From Castor canadensis (lineage: Eukaryota > Chordata > Mammalia > Rodentia > Castoridae), in the NCBI RefSeq assembly GCF_047511655.1, contig NC_133392.1:25682001-25746000 (forward strand): 64,000 nt of DNA. The letters are read 5' to 3'. Under the pieces are notes generated by a model. The model was not told where the DNA came from. It did not search any database and saw only the letters and a list, made by a program, of their open reading frames with translations. Below, piece after piece: positions 34,501 through 46,800 of the stretch. Each line of letters starts with the position of its first letter. Position 1 is the first letter of the stretch. A program made the position numbers and the translations under genes.

Positions 34501-37500
34501 TCAGGAAGCAAGTTTACTAAGCAAGCCAGCAGCAACTCAACAGACTTGTGTCCAAAGGCTGAGCCCCAAGAACAAAGGATGCTTTCCTTATATACCATTT
34601 ACAGCAGGTTACAGAAATGGAGGGGTACAGCTTGTCCCATACATAATCACATGTTATTTTATTGGCTGTTTTAATGTCTAGGGCAAGATGACCCTTCTCT
34701 GGTCTCCAGGTAGCATTCCCCAACTCTGGTTTTCCTTTCTTTTACTGTAGCACTCATTAATCTCTTCCCCCTCCCTGCCTTCCTGCCACAGTGGGGTGGT
34801 TAGGGAACACTTACTGGGGAGGGAAGATAATGTTTAAGTAGATACCCATATCAATTTGCTAGGCTTTTCATAGCAAAGTACCAGAAAATAGGTGGCTTAA
34901 CCAACAGATTATTCAATGTCTCCAGGTTTGGAGACAAGAAATCAAAGATCAAGGTACTGGCAGGGTTGGTTCCTTCTGAGAGCTGTGAGAAAGAATCTGT
35001 TCAAGGTCTTTTTCTAGCTTCTGCTAGTTTCTTGGCCTATAGGAGCACCACCAAAATCTCTGTCTTCATCTTCACATGGCATTCTACCTGTGTGTCTGTA
35101 TCTGTCTTCTAATGCCTCCTTTTTATTACAACATTAGTCATATTGGAATAGAGTCCACCCTAATGACCTCATTTGAACTTGCTCTCTTCTGTAAAGACCC
35201 TATTTCCATATAAGGTCACATTCTTATATGAAGTATTGAGGGTAAGGACATGTACATAGGAATGTGGGGTGGGGTGGGGGAGAAGGGGAGCACAATTCAA
35301 CCCATAGCCATACCTAAAGTAAGTAGGAGTAAGCCTTGAGAAGAGTTGAAGGAAGCAGACTCCAAGCAGGAAAGTGGCATGTGCAAAGGCCATGAAGTCA
35401 GAGAACACATGTCAGGTTTTAATTTAGAGGCCAAAATAAGCAAAACAAGATTAGCCATGAGGAGGTGAGCCTGGAGGGACAGTCTAAGGCCAGCTCACAA
35501 GTAGCCTTAAGTAGGTGACCATGACCATCCAAATCAGGATGCTTTTAAGAGTAAAAAGGGCTATTATTAATAATTGATGCAAAGCAGCACACTTAAACTG
35601 GGGTTCTCCTGGGCATACTGGGAAGAGGACTCACACTCCATATAAGCCATGTTAAAGGGCACATGATTTATCCTAAAGGCATAGAAACATTTGGAAAGAC
35701 TGTGCACAGTGACTCACATCTGAAATCCTAGCTACAGGGAAGGCAGTGATTGGGAGGATCATGGTTGGAAGCCAGCCTGAGCAAAAAGTTAGCAAGACCT
35801 CATCTCAACCAATAAAAAGCTGACATGGTGACACAAACCTATTATCCCAGCAAGGCAAGAAGAATGGATAGGAGGATCACAGTCCAGGACAACCCAGTCA
35901 TAAATGCCAGACCCTAGTCAAAAATAACTAAAGAAAAAAGGGATAGGGATGTAGCTTAAGTGATAGAGTACTTACCTTGCAATCATGAAACCCTGGGTTC
36001 AAGCCCCAGTACCACCAAAAATAAATAAAAATTAAAACATTTGGGGGTAATTAAAGCAAATTGATCATCTTATTACTAAGAGATAAGAACATCTAAAGAG
36101 AAACTACCAGAACACCCATGGAGGGGATGGAATGAAGAAGAACCTTCATGGGAGACTCATCCTGGATTCCACAGCAAGCAGAGCCTGAAGCAAAAATCTC
36201 ATGAACCAGTTCTCATAGTGCAATCGCAGGAAAGAAGGAGAGCCAATATGATGACACATTACTTTGCTGGTCACCACTTGGTACCAAGTACAACTGTCTG
36301 TCTCAAAGGAGGCCCTCAGAGAGGATCAATGAACTACTACGAATATGGACAATAAGGAAGGGGAAAAGAGGGGACAAGAATTTGCCCACAGACTACTGTA
36401 TTCCACTGATCAAATTGTCACTGCAGAGAATGTTAACTCTTCACACTTTCAGGTTTATTTCCACCTCTTGCACCTCATGTCCAGTGGCCACAGGGCATGT
36501 GAAGTAGGTGTGAGATGAGACCAAAGCAGAATTGTCCACAGAATTGGACAGCCACTGAGTTGATTAGGAGAGATGGTTAAAGCACCAGACTCTATAGAGA
36601 TTGAGAGGATATGAGGTGTACCATGCAGTGTATATGACAGAAAGTCCAATAGTCATTCCAGAAGTTAGTTGTGGTAAGCAGTGTCAACTTTGGTAGAGAC
36701 AAAGTTAGACAAGGACTAAGACATGCCTGTTGCATTTGGGATATAGGCAGACATCTGTGGCTCTTGGACAGAGCTATGTCAAGGGAATGGTGATGGTAGG
36801 ATATAATAACCTGGGATGAGGAGAGAGTGGAGCCGAGGGAGCAGAGAAAATGCTCATGTGGCTGGAGGCCTAGGGAAGAGAAACATGGATGGGTGAGATT
36901 GAGTAAAGGCTTTTGTTGAAAGATGGTGTACCTGAGCATCTAAGTGTTGACAGGGAGTTGGGAGACAGGAAGAGTTTGAAGATGCAGAAGAGAAGGAGTT
37001 ATGGATAAACTAATGTTCTTTTTGTGGTAGTGGTAGGGTTTGAACTCAGGGCCTCATGCTTGCGAGGCAGGCGCTCTACCACTTGAACTACTTCCCCAGT
37101 CTAATGTTCATAAGACAAGACCTGTAAGATCAGTGGTGAAAGGTCTTCAATAGAAGGAAAGACCAGTGCTCCATTATAACAGGAGAGGAGAGGATGATGC
37201 AGCTCTAACAGATGGTTAAATGTGATAGCAGGAATTGGGAGGAGATTCTCAACTGATAATCTCTATTTTCTTTATGGGAATTGAGACCATTTGCTGAGAA
37301 TGAAAACGAGATTAAAGGCTAGTTAGGTGCTTCCGGAGAGTGGAGAATATTTGAAATGGTCCGTTTTTGGTTTTTGTTTTAGCAGTACTGAAGTTTGAAC
37401 ACAGGGTCTCGAGTTCAGATTACAAGGCAAGCAATCTGCCACTTGAGCCATGCCCCCAGTCCTAAAAATTCCTTCTTTAGATCATGGGAGAGAGACCCAG

Positions 37501-40500
37501 CCAGAGAAACATGAAGATTGGAGATTATATAGATATAAGGGTCCATAAAGGAAGTAACAAGGAATCTGCAGTATCACTGACATGTACACTTCTTCCTATG
37601 TCCCAGCAGCCCAGGCTTTCAGTTGTATCCATCCAGGCTTGACAGGCTTGCCAGGTATCGAAGGCAGAAAGTCAAACGATCAAAAGAAACCAAACATACC
37701 AGCAAAACAAATAGCTGCTGTGAGGGTCAAAGCACTTGTGATGGAGATGGAAGGCAGCAAGAGCAGGAGGAAGGCAGGAGACAAGAATAGTAAAGCTCCA
37801 GTCCTGTTTGCTAATCCCAGCTCTGCTGCTCTTGTATGAGGGTGTACATGAAGCGCACATGGATTTTTCCCTTTCCATTCATCTAGCCAAGAACCTGGTT
37901 TATGGGACAGTTTGAAGGTGTTCTCCCAAATGGGTGAATGAATGGATGAATCAATGTTAAAATGCTATCATTTGGGTTTTTAAATCTCAGTAAATGACCA
38001 ATTGGCACCTGTGAGAACAGGGCACCCAGAACTGTATGGAGTTATTCAGACATAGCGCTTAGAGATTTAGACACTATGCTTGATTTTCAGCAAATGTGAT
38101 GATATAGTCCATATTTTAGGTTTGGTTGAGTTAAATTCAAATGGAATAAGGAAGATAAAATAGCCCTAGTGTCGTATATGACATTTAAATAATACATAGT
38201 AATTTGCTTCTTAGAGGCATCCAGCTAAGCATAATTATAAATTTGATGTTTATATCATAAGTAAAATAAATTGTACCTTAAAGTATGACCCAATTTATGT
38301 AAATTGTCTTCAAATATTTATTCTTTAGACATGAAAGTTACATTCATTAATTTTTCCCCAAAATGCTATTTTCTTCTAAGGAACTGGGAAGCAAATGTCA
38401 TCTTGTGCAAGAAATTACAGCCTGGTGTGGATGTGAGCCAGATGTCTTTTAACCCCATGAACTGGCACCAGCTGTGCTTATCAAGTTCAAGTTCTGTGAC
38501 CATGTGGACCATTGAAAGAAGTAACCAGGAACATTATTTCAAATCAAAGTAGGAGGATTTTTTTACTATAAAGCAATGTGATAATCTTCATTTGCATTCA
38601 TGTAATGTGGCTGAGTCAATTTGATAAATTAAATGCCCTTAATTTAATTTACACCTACATGTACACACATAAATACATACAACTTACCATAAGTTATAAC
38701 ATCTTTCTATATGTATAATTACCTTAGTGTGGTTGCATTTCAAAAAGATTTTATTTGACTTTATCTCCCAACAAATTTCCTTTAAATATCAAGTCCCAGG
38801 AAAGCTTTTTTCAACACAGTTTAATTTTGCAAAACTAGGTTTGTTCTTACTCTTTTAACACATAACTATTGAATAAAAAGGATATATTTGATGTTTTGTA
38901 CCTATTTCTTTAATGCCCTGGCAAATCGCAAAAGTAAGAAACTGTTAGATATAGGAAGTATACAGATTACAGTGTACTTTCAGTCACATCATCCACAAAA
39001 AAGAGTAGTTGCTTTCACTGGACTCATGGGAGCCACCTGTTTAAAAAGAAATGGGTCAAAGAGAAAATGAACAGTGAGCTGTTCATAATGGCCATAGTTG
39101 ATGGTAATGGAAGCCTTCGATGTAGTTCCAAGACTCAAAGTGCCATCGTGCTCACCATTTTCAGTCTCCTCCTCGAAGACAAAGGCTAAAATATGTTGTA
39201 CAGGCATACCCTTGAAACTGCAATTTTTGAATAATCGCCTTCAGGGTAATGCAAAGCCAGTGAAAAATAAGCTTTCAGACTGGAGAACTCTTAAGAGTTC
39301 AGCTTAGTAACTTATCACACCCCTTTGTTCCTTTGCTTCCCTCAGATATACTAATTTGGTTTTGAGTGTTGATTTGTGTGATTTTTCTATTAGAAAATGA
39401 AGTGAGAGACACACTGAGTGGATTTTCCTGATTCATAAAGCAATTAAGAGTCAAAGAGCACTTAAGCTTTACATTTAAGTACTAGGTATTATGATCATTT
39501 TCTAAAATTATTTATCATTCATAACCAAGGGAGTTTTAAATTTAATGAATGAGGCCATGAATTAAATTCTTTACCTTTATAACCATATTATGTATTAAAA
39601 GTAGGCGTATGGTGAATTTGAAAATAAAGTATTGATATTAAAGATTGCAAAGGTAGCTGAACACAGCCGGCCTATATGCTTATTTTAATTCACAGTATTT
39701 TCTATATTTGAATTAGTTGTCAGCATTTCAAATGTGAGACATTTTTCATGAATATCCAAATTATGGTATTCTCTAAGATTTTGAAACCAAAATCCTCACA
39801 TGTCAACAACCCTTTTGGCTAGAACTGAATGGTACCTGCCAACTTTACAAGGGACAAAACACTTTCCTTTTGTTTACAGTCTCTCTCGCCAGTAGCTACA
39901 CATTATCTGCCTGACCTCCACCAGCGTTCAAATTTACAATCCCTCCATTATACATTTGGAACCTTTTGATAATGTCTTACCTACCTAATTTATAACTATG
40001 CATAATATGTCCTTTTATGACTTATCTTTTAAGATCTACCATTTGGCTTTTATGTTTTTATTTGTGTTTATATTAAAACTCCTCCTCCTTCCTCTCCCTT
40101 GATTACTACTGATATGCAGTGATTATGTCAGTAATAAGTTTTTGTCAATCCAGTTGTTCTGATGTCTCTTTTTCTCTGTAGATCAGTAAAGCTACCTGTA
40201 GAAGATGGATCATTTTTTAATGAAACAGATGTACTTTTCCCCACCTCATTGCCCAAGGACCCCATCTATGGACCAGTGATGCCCCTGTCTGCCATTGCTG
40301 GGCTAGTAGGTGAAGAGGCAGAAACTTTCAGGGTAATTAATTAATTACTTTGTTTACCTAACAGATGGAGGTCTAGGAAGTCTGATCTCATTTGATTGTC
40401 TGTGAGCCATGCAGGGTAGAGGGCTTCACCGTAGTTTTTAGTATAGATTAGCCATGATTACTGCAAGAGTACAAGACTGGAGTTTGAGGTGGAAGGTTGG

Positions 40501-43500
40501 GAAGATGAAGGCAGAAATGGGGAGACCAGGTGTGATTTCACCCTTGGATGCGCTGAATTTTGGGGACAGAAAGCATGGAAGTGGAGATGTGGCGTGGAAG
40601 TTGGCAAGTAGACCTGTGTCAGATGACACAGATGAGTCAAGATGTGCATGTCATTGACACAGATAACACTAAGGAGGGGTGGATGGAAGGAGAACAAGCA
40701 GAGAAAATAAGAGTGAAGATAAAAAGGCATAACGAAAGACTGCTGCCAAAAGTCAAGGGGAGAAAGAGGAGCCTGAAAAGACACTGTCCCTGAAGTAGGA
40801 GCAAATGCAGGAGAGAGTCAGACAGAGAAGAGTGGAGGATGGTTTCAAATAGGAGAACTTGTGCACAGTGCCACACCCTTTCCTTCCTTCCTTCCTTTCT
40901 TCCTGTCTTCCTTCCTTCCTTCCTTCTGCATATATTTCTCAAGCTTCTTCCATGTTGGAGACATTGTTTTAGGCAATAGGATCATGTGGTAATCAACCAG
41001 GCATGATCCTCACTGAGTTCCCACCTTTGTCAGGGAGAAAGCACAACAACACAACTAGAGACATCAGAGCATTGCAAGCTGTGATAATATGACAGAATAC
41101 AGGGGATGGGGTGTCAAGGAAAGCCTCTGGGAGGTGACACTGAAGCTGAGATTTGAAACACAAGCAGGCATTGCTAGTGTTGCAATAAGAGTGTTTCAGG
41201 TAGAGGGACTGCTTGTGCAAAGTCCCAGGGAAGACAAGTTTGAGGAACTGAAGAAAGACTTGCGTGGCTGGAGTGTATTAAATGAGATTCAGGTGATAAA
41301 GGAGGTGCAGAGTGATGTTCAAGAGGAAGACAGGACACAGAGTGGCAGTGCAAGGCCCTTGGAATGAGGGTAACCAGCTTCACTCTTTTGACCTTTGAGT
41401 CCTGGATTATAACTGCTGATGTTTGTGTTAAACTCTTGTTAAACAGAGGGTGAAGAAAGTGGACATTTCCAAATATTTTAGAGCACTGCAGAGAATGAAG
41501 CTATGAGTGTTAGAAATAATTCAATGTGAGAATTAGTTTATTAAAAAATCTGTGTGGTAAGAAAAAGTTTCTACCCCTTAGTATTTCCTCTAATGAGGAA
41601 CAAAATCCCATCCTCCTTTTTTGTTGGCCACACTGGGGTTGGGTTTGAACTCAGGGCCTCATGCCTGCTAGACAGGTGCTCTACTACTTGAGTTATTCCA
41701 CCAGCCCTGAATCACTTTTAAGTTATAGAGAATTGCTTTTCTAGCCCAGGTCTTAGCCATGGAAACAGGACCACAAACAGCCACAGGGAGGCAGCAAAAT
41801 AAAAACAAATAGGTACCAAGGTTTTCAGTTTTCTTCTGTTTAGTAGGTCTAGAACTCCCAAATTTCAACTGTCTCAAATTGTTTTTCCGCAGTAACTTTC
41901 TGTTGGAGCACTGGTCTTCCTTTCACAGCCTTGCACCAACGTGATGATCCTACACAAAAAATGCAAAATTCGGGAAATTGTCCTTGCTATTCGGAAAATG
42001 CTATGAAATACCTCCTTTAGATACTTAAACGTGGAGTCATCAGTTTAAAAATATGCATAGTAAATAAATGTCTCTATTTCATAGGACTTTCGCACTCAGT
42101 GCATTTTAACCTCTTTCTAAAAGCAGATATTTAACTTATAGTTTGACAGCTCTAAATCATACAGGAATATTAATGAAAGAATATACTTTGCATTTAGTTA
42201 GAAATTAATTTTCCCAGTAGTTTACCTACTGGGCTATATAGCAAGACCTATCTCAAAAAAAAAAACCAAACAAAGATTGTGTGTGTGTGTATGTGTGATT
42301 TATAGTATTAATTTAGATGTCACCAAGAGAACTCAAGCTTTTTTCTCCCCCAACTCCACTGCCCCCCAGGAGTGTTGGAGTTTGAACGCAGAGCCCCATG
42401 CTTGCTAGGCAGGTACTCTACAACTTGAGTCACCTGCCCCCGCCCCGCCCTTCCCCCAGCCTCAAGAAGTTTTTAAATAATGTTGATTCAGTGAATATCT
42501 CTTTTTCCTTTGAGTCAGATTTCAATCAGACACCACAGAAATATCATTAATTGAAAGCTATTTAGTCATCTTCACAAGTTTTGTCTCATTTTTAAAGCTC
42601 ACTTGATGACCAAATGGTTACTCAAGTATTTATTTTCTAACTGTCCAAGGCTGTGAGGCATGGGATAAGCCAATAGTACAATTAAAGTCATCTATCCTTT
42701 AAAAAGTTATCATGATGAATCTTATGTATGCTTGCTGCTTTAGTCATATTGCTGAGTTCATCTTGAATGACAATTCTACTCCACCAAGAGGAACCTATTG
42801 CTTTATCATCAATGTTCCTATGATATTTAAGATCTTCTCTGCTGTAACCTACCATGCTTTCTGATTCTGATACTTGGAACTTCTTCCCTAAATAGGTGAG
42901 TGTCCTATTGAGAAGAAAGAACCCTCAGGGCTTGCCACAATGCCTGGTATATAACCAATACCCAATACATAGTTCTTCAGATGTCAATCATTCAAAAACT
43001 TTGATGGGAATCTGGCAGAAAGTTACTTTGGCAGTACCACACTTGTCACTACCTCGAATCTACAAATCTTTCATAAATTAAAAGAGCAACCTAAAACATT
43101 AAACAACTGAGTATTTATTAGAAAGGTAGCTTGCAGAGGTCACAGAGATTTGAATAGCAAACTGGTTGTTTGCATATGTTCACAGCGTTCCCCAACCTTA
43201 CAGCCTTTTCTGCCAACCCTGCTTTATTCATCACTCTCCTCAGCATATCACACTTCATCAGGACCCAAGCTCCCTGAGGGCATGGAATTTATTTTTTTGT
43301 CTTGTATGTTTACCACTGTATCCCTGAACCTAGAACAGACAATGTAGTAAATGCCCAATCAATTTTTGTTAGATGAATGAACACCCAAGTGAAAGAAGGA
43401 AATGAACATGGAGCTCTTAAGGAACTTAAGAATTCTATTAATTTGATTCATAGCTCAAAAAAATTTTTGCTGTACGGATGAGTGTAAGGATGTCTAAAGA

Positions 43501-43732
43501 AAACAAAGGCATTAGGTTGTGGTAAACGCAATTCTAACCAGTACGGCATAGCAAAGAGCTCAGGTAGTGCTGAACATCTCACACACACAAACTACTCTAT
43601 TTGACTAGTTCTAATACAAAGGATGGGACTGGGGATGTAGCTCAGTAGTAGACAGTAGTAGAGCATTTACCTAGCATGTATGAGGTCCCTGGTGCCATCC
43701 CTAGCACTGCAAAAGAGAGAGAGAGAGAGGGA

Positions 43733-43803
<71 letters not shown>

Positions 43804-46800
43804 ATCAGGAAGGAAGGAAAAAAAATGTTATATTATGGAATCCTAAAATAAGAATCTTTTTTCGGGGGGAGTGGGGGATACTGGGTTTTGAGCTCAGAGC
43901 TTCATGTTTGCTAGGCAGGCTTCTAACAGTTCAGTCTCCCCCTTTGCCCTTTTTTTGGCTTTAGTTATTTTTTGAATAGGGTCTCATTTGTTGCCCCAGC
44001 TGGCCTCAGACTGTGATCCTTCTACCTATGCCACCAGCATAGCCAGGACTACAGACATACATTATACCTGCTTATTCTGTTGAGATGGGATCTTGCTAAC
44101 TTTTTTTGCCTAGGCTGGCCTCGAATTGCAATCTTCCTACCTCCCTCAAATTCCAAATTTTAATCAGTGCTATGGGGAGTACTTTTCTATAACAGCAACA
44201 AACTATGACTTACTTTTTGTAGCCTAAGCTCAGGAACAGTTTTTACATTTTTTAAAAGGATTATAAGAAAGAGAAAAGAGGGGAGGAGGGAGGAAGAGGG
44301 AAACAGGAAGAAAGAAAGGGTGGAAGGAAGGAAGGAGGCATAGAGGGAGGGATGGAGGGAGGGAAGGCAGTTTAGAAGTTGTTACTCATAACTGTCATGA
44401 GTATTTCTGAGTGTGTTGGCACGAACACCTTCTTTTCTTCTTAATGAATTAAAATGGAGAGAGAAAAATGGAGCAAGTAAGGACACGTTTCCTTAGCTGT
44501 TGGCAAATTGCGGTACCACTGAATTGATGATCAACCATATGCACTGGTTTCTTTGATGACCATATGCACTGGATTCTTTTAGGCAGTTGTTCTGGTAATT
44601 GTTTCTCTGGCTTTTAGTCATTTTTGCTGTCTTAAAACAATGTTGTTATTCTTTCCCTGAAGCCAAAAGATGATCTATATCCTTTGCTTCACCCTACCAT
44701 GCATTGCTGGACTCCAACAAGTGACCTGTATGTTGGCTGCGAGGAGGGCCATCTTTTACTGATTAATGCAGAAACCTTGAAGGTGACTGTGCTTCAGAAG
44801 GCAGAAGACTCATCACTGTTGGGTGAGAAATGTTTCTGCTACACTTCGCAGGAGAGTGGCCAAGGGTGTTGGTTTTACATACACTTGAAGATGGATGTTT
44901 TATTCCCTATTTTCTTTTCTTGAAGACATCTTTGAGCCTCCTTCTCTTTTAACTTCTGCTTATTTCCCAAGTCCTGTGGATGCTCCCTACTGTCAGCTAC
45001 CATTTATTGAGTATTAAAATGCTCTTGGCAAACTGCTACCCCTTTGTATGCATAGTTCATGTAATCCTCCAAACAACACAAGAAAAAACTGCTTTATCTC
45101 CATGATACAGATGAGGTTAAGAAATAGGCTCAGATTCACATAAACTGTGGAGCTGACACCTGAATCCAGGAAGCAAGAATTCAAATTCTTAGCTACCAAC
45201 CTGTATCCTTTCCTAGACATACACCTGTTCCCCTTAGTCCTACTCCTGTTAACCCTCTTCTCCACGATGGGTCTCTTTTTTCATTTCACCTGCCATCTTG
45301 AAAGTTACCTTTGTGCTGGTTAGAATTCCAAGAAGAACCTGATCTATTCTCCCTTAGATTCACTACTGACCATTCCCGGTCCCATCAGCTGTGGCAAGGT
45401 GGAGCCACAAGTGCTAGTACCCATCTACTAGGAGCTAGGTGTCGATTCTTTCATAAGGGAGCCTCACCTGGGCAAGCTCCCTAAACCCTTTCCAGTCTTT
45501 CCAGCTTCAGTTCCACCTGAACCTCTCAAAGTTTCCCATCATTCCTGGGCTCTCTCCAAATTCTATCAGTTACCTGTGTCTGAGATGTCCCTCTCTCTCT
45601 TATGTACTTGGTGAAGTTTTCTTCCTATGTGGAGCCCTCCTTACCATTGCCCCAACCTTCAGGCACAATTAGGTGCCCCTGTATGGAATTCCACATAGCT
45701 CCACTACTTTGAGGGAGCCTCAGCCTGGGCTATGACAATGGACCATGTTCATGTCTGTCTTCCCATTTGTCATCAGCTCTCTGAGGTCATTCAGAGACTG
45801 CTCTTTGTCTGATTCTTTGGCTCCAAAGTCTAATCTCAGATATCACTACATGTGTTTGTAGAATAAATTATAAACTGTGTTCCTGACTTCCAAACTCTTA
45901 CCACACTTCTACTATACTTTGCACAATTTAGGAATTAATCACATGTTGTCTTATATAATTCACTGTTTCCTTCCTATGTACAATTTCTCATTATTTCATG
46001 TACATTATAAATGCTTTCAAATACATATTTATCAAACCTCTACACTGTGTAAGACACCAAGCAAGGTGTCTTAGAAATTACATTGATGGCAAATACATTG
46101 TCTCATAATTTCCAACTTCAAAGGACTCATGTTTTATTAAAACAAAAGACAAGTAGACAAATAATTACAGCAAGGAGCCTTTTTCCTCTTCCTGCGCTAC
46201 CTCCTACCTGCCATTAAACCCTGCCCTTGGACATGAAAAAAAATAATTACAGCAATGAGGATTAAAATTGAGTTGACTTCACTAAGAGAGAGATTTACAA
46301 AGAGCTATCAGGGTTCAGATGACAGAAACCACATCTTGAATATTGCACTTGAACTGGCTTTTGAAGGAGGAGTTCACAGGCAGAGACGTGGGTGGGTGGA
46401 ATTTTGACATGGTACCTGAACAAGAAAGCATGGGAAGGCTGGGAAGCAATAAGTGGTCCAGTTTATCTGAAGCATTGAGCAATCTGACCCTTCAGGTCTA
46501 GCCAAGGCATTTGTACTTTATTCAGCTGACAGTGGGCAGAGATCAAAAACTCCTAAATGGGGATGTACCCCTACCAGAACTGTACTTAGGCAGATTAACT
46601 TAGTCACCAGTCAGGAAAGAAAGATCCTAGAAGTAGGTAGCTATAAACACCAGGCACCTAGGCCAGGCCTGGAGCCATAAGAACCTGGACTCCAGTGGCA
46701 GTTGGATTGGGGAAGGAGGGACTGCTGGAAAGTGAGTGGTCCTTTAAGGAAAAAACAGTGCCACCTAGCACCCAGAAAAATGTCAAACGTGTATGCTGCA

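Larger units (their letters stand above)
29094..34790 (-). mobile_element. Endogenous gammaretrovirus-like provirus, decayed
   Basis: About 5.7 kb on the minus strand: two similar LTRs, a tRNA-Pro-type primer-binding site, a gag matrix remnant, the end of RT, RNase H, integrase and an env remnant, in the normal order. Most of gag, protease and the N-terminal half of RT are missing between about 33,544 and 33,514. Many stops and shifts make it non-coding. By eye the LTRs differ at roughly one base in eight, so it is old. The pol text looks gammaretroviral; the env surface part most resembles the ERV3/HERV-R type (recalled, not searched). It lies antisense to CFAP43. Confidence 0.85.
24831..38380 (+). 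other. CFAP43: CFAP43 intron 3
   Basis: 13.5-kb intron. It contains an old antisense L1 with SINE insertions (25.5-26.2 kb), a hAT fossil (26.9 kb), a 5.7-kb antisense provirus (29.1-34.8 kb), a MaLR LTR (34.9-35.3 kb), a trimeric SINE (35.7 kb) and two ID SINEs (37.0 and 37.4 kb). 27.1-29.1 kb looks unique apart from a TG run. Confidence 0.8.
40333..44662 (+). other. CFAP43: CFAP43 intron 5
   Basis: 4.3-kb intron with a CTTC run, three ID SINEs, a long GA microsatellite attached to one of them, an antisense trimeric SINE and a GGAA-rich purine tract just before exon 6. Confidence 0.8.

Noticed and set aside
40458-40942. Open frames on both strands of 100 or more codons
   Set aside because: No family similarity; partly made by the CTTC repeat; within CFAP43 intron 5.
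43680-43964. Open frame with a long Arg-Glu repeat
   Set aside because: Direct translation of the GA microsatellite and flanking SINEs.
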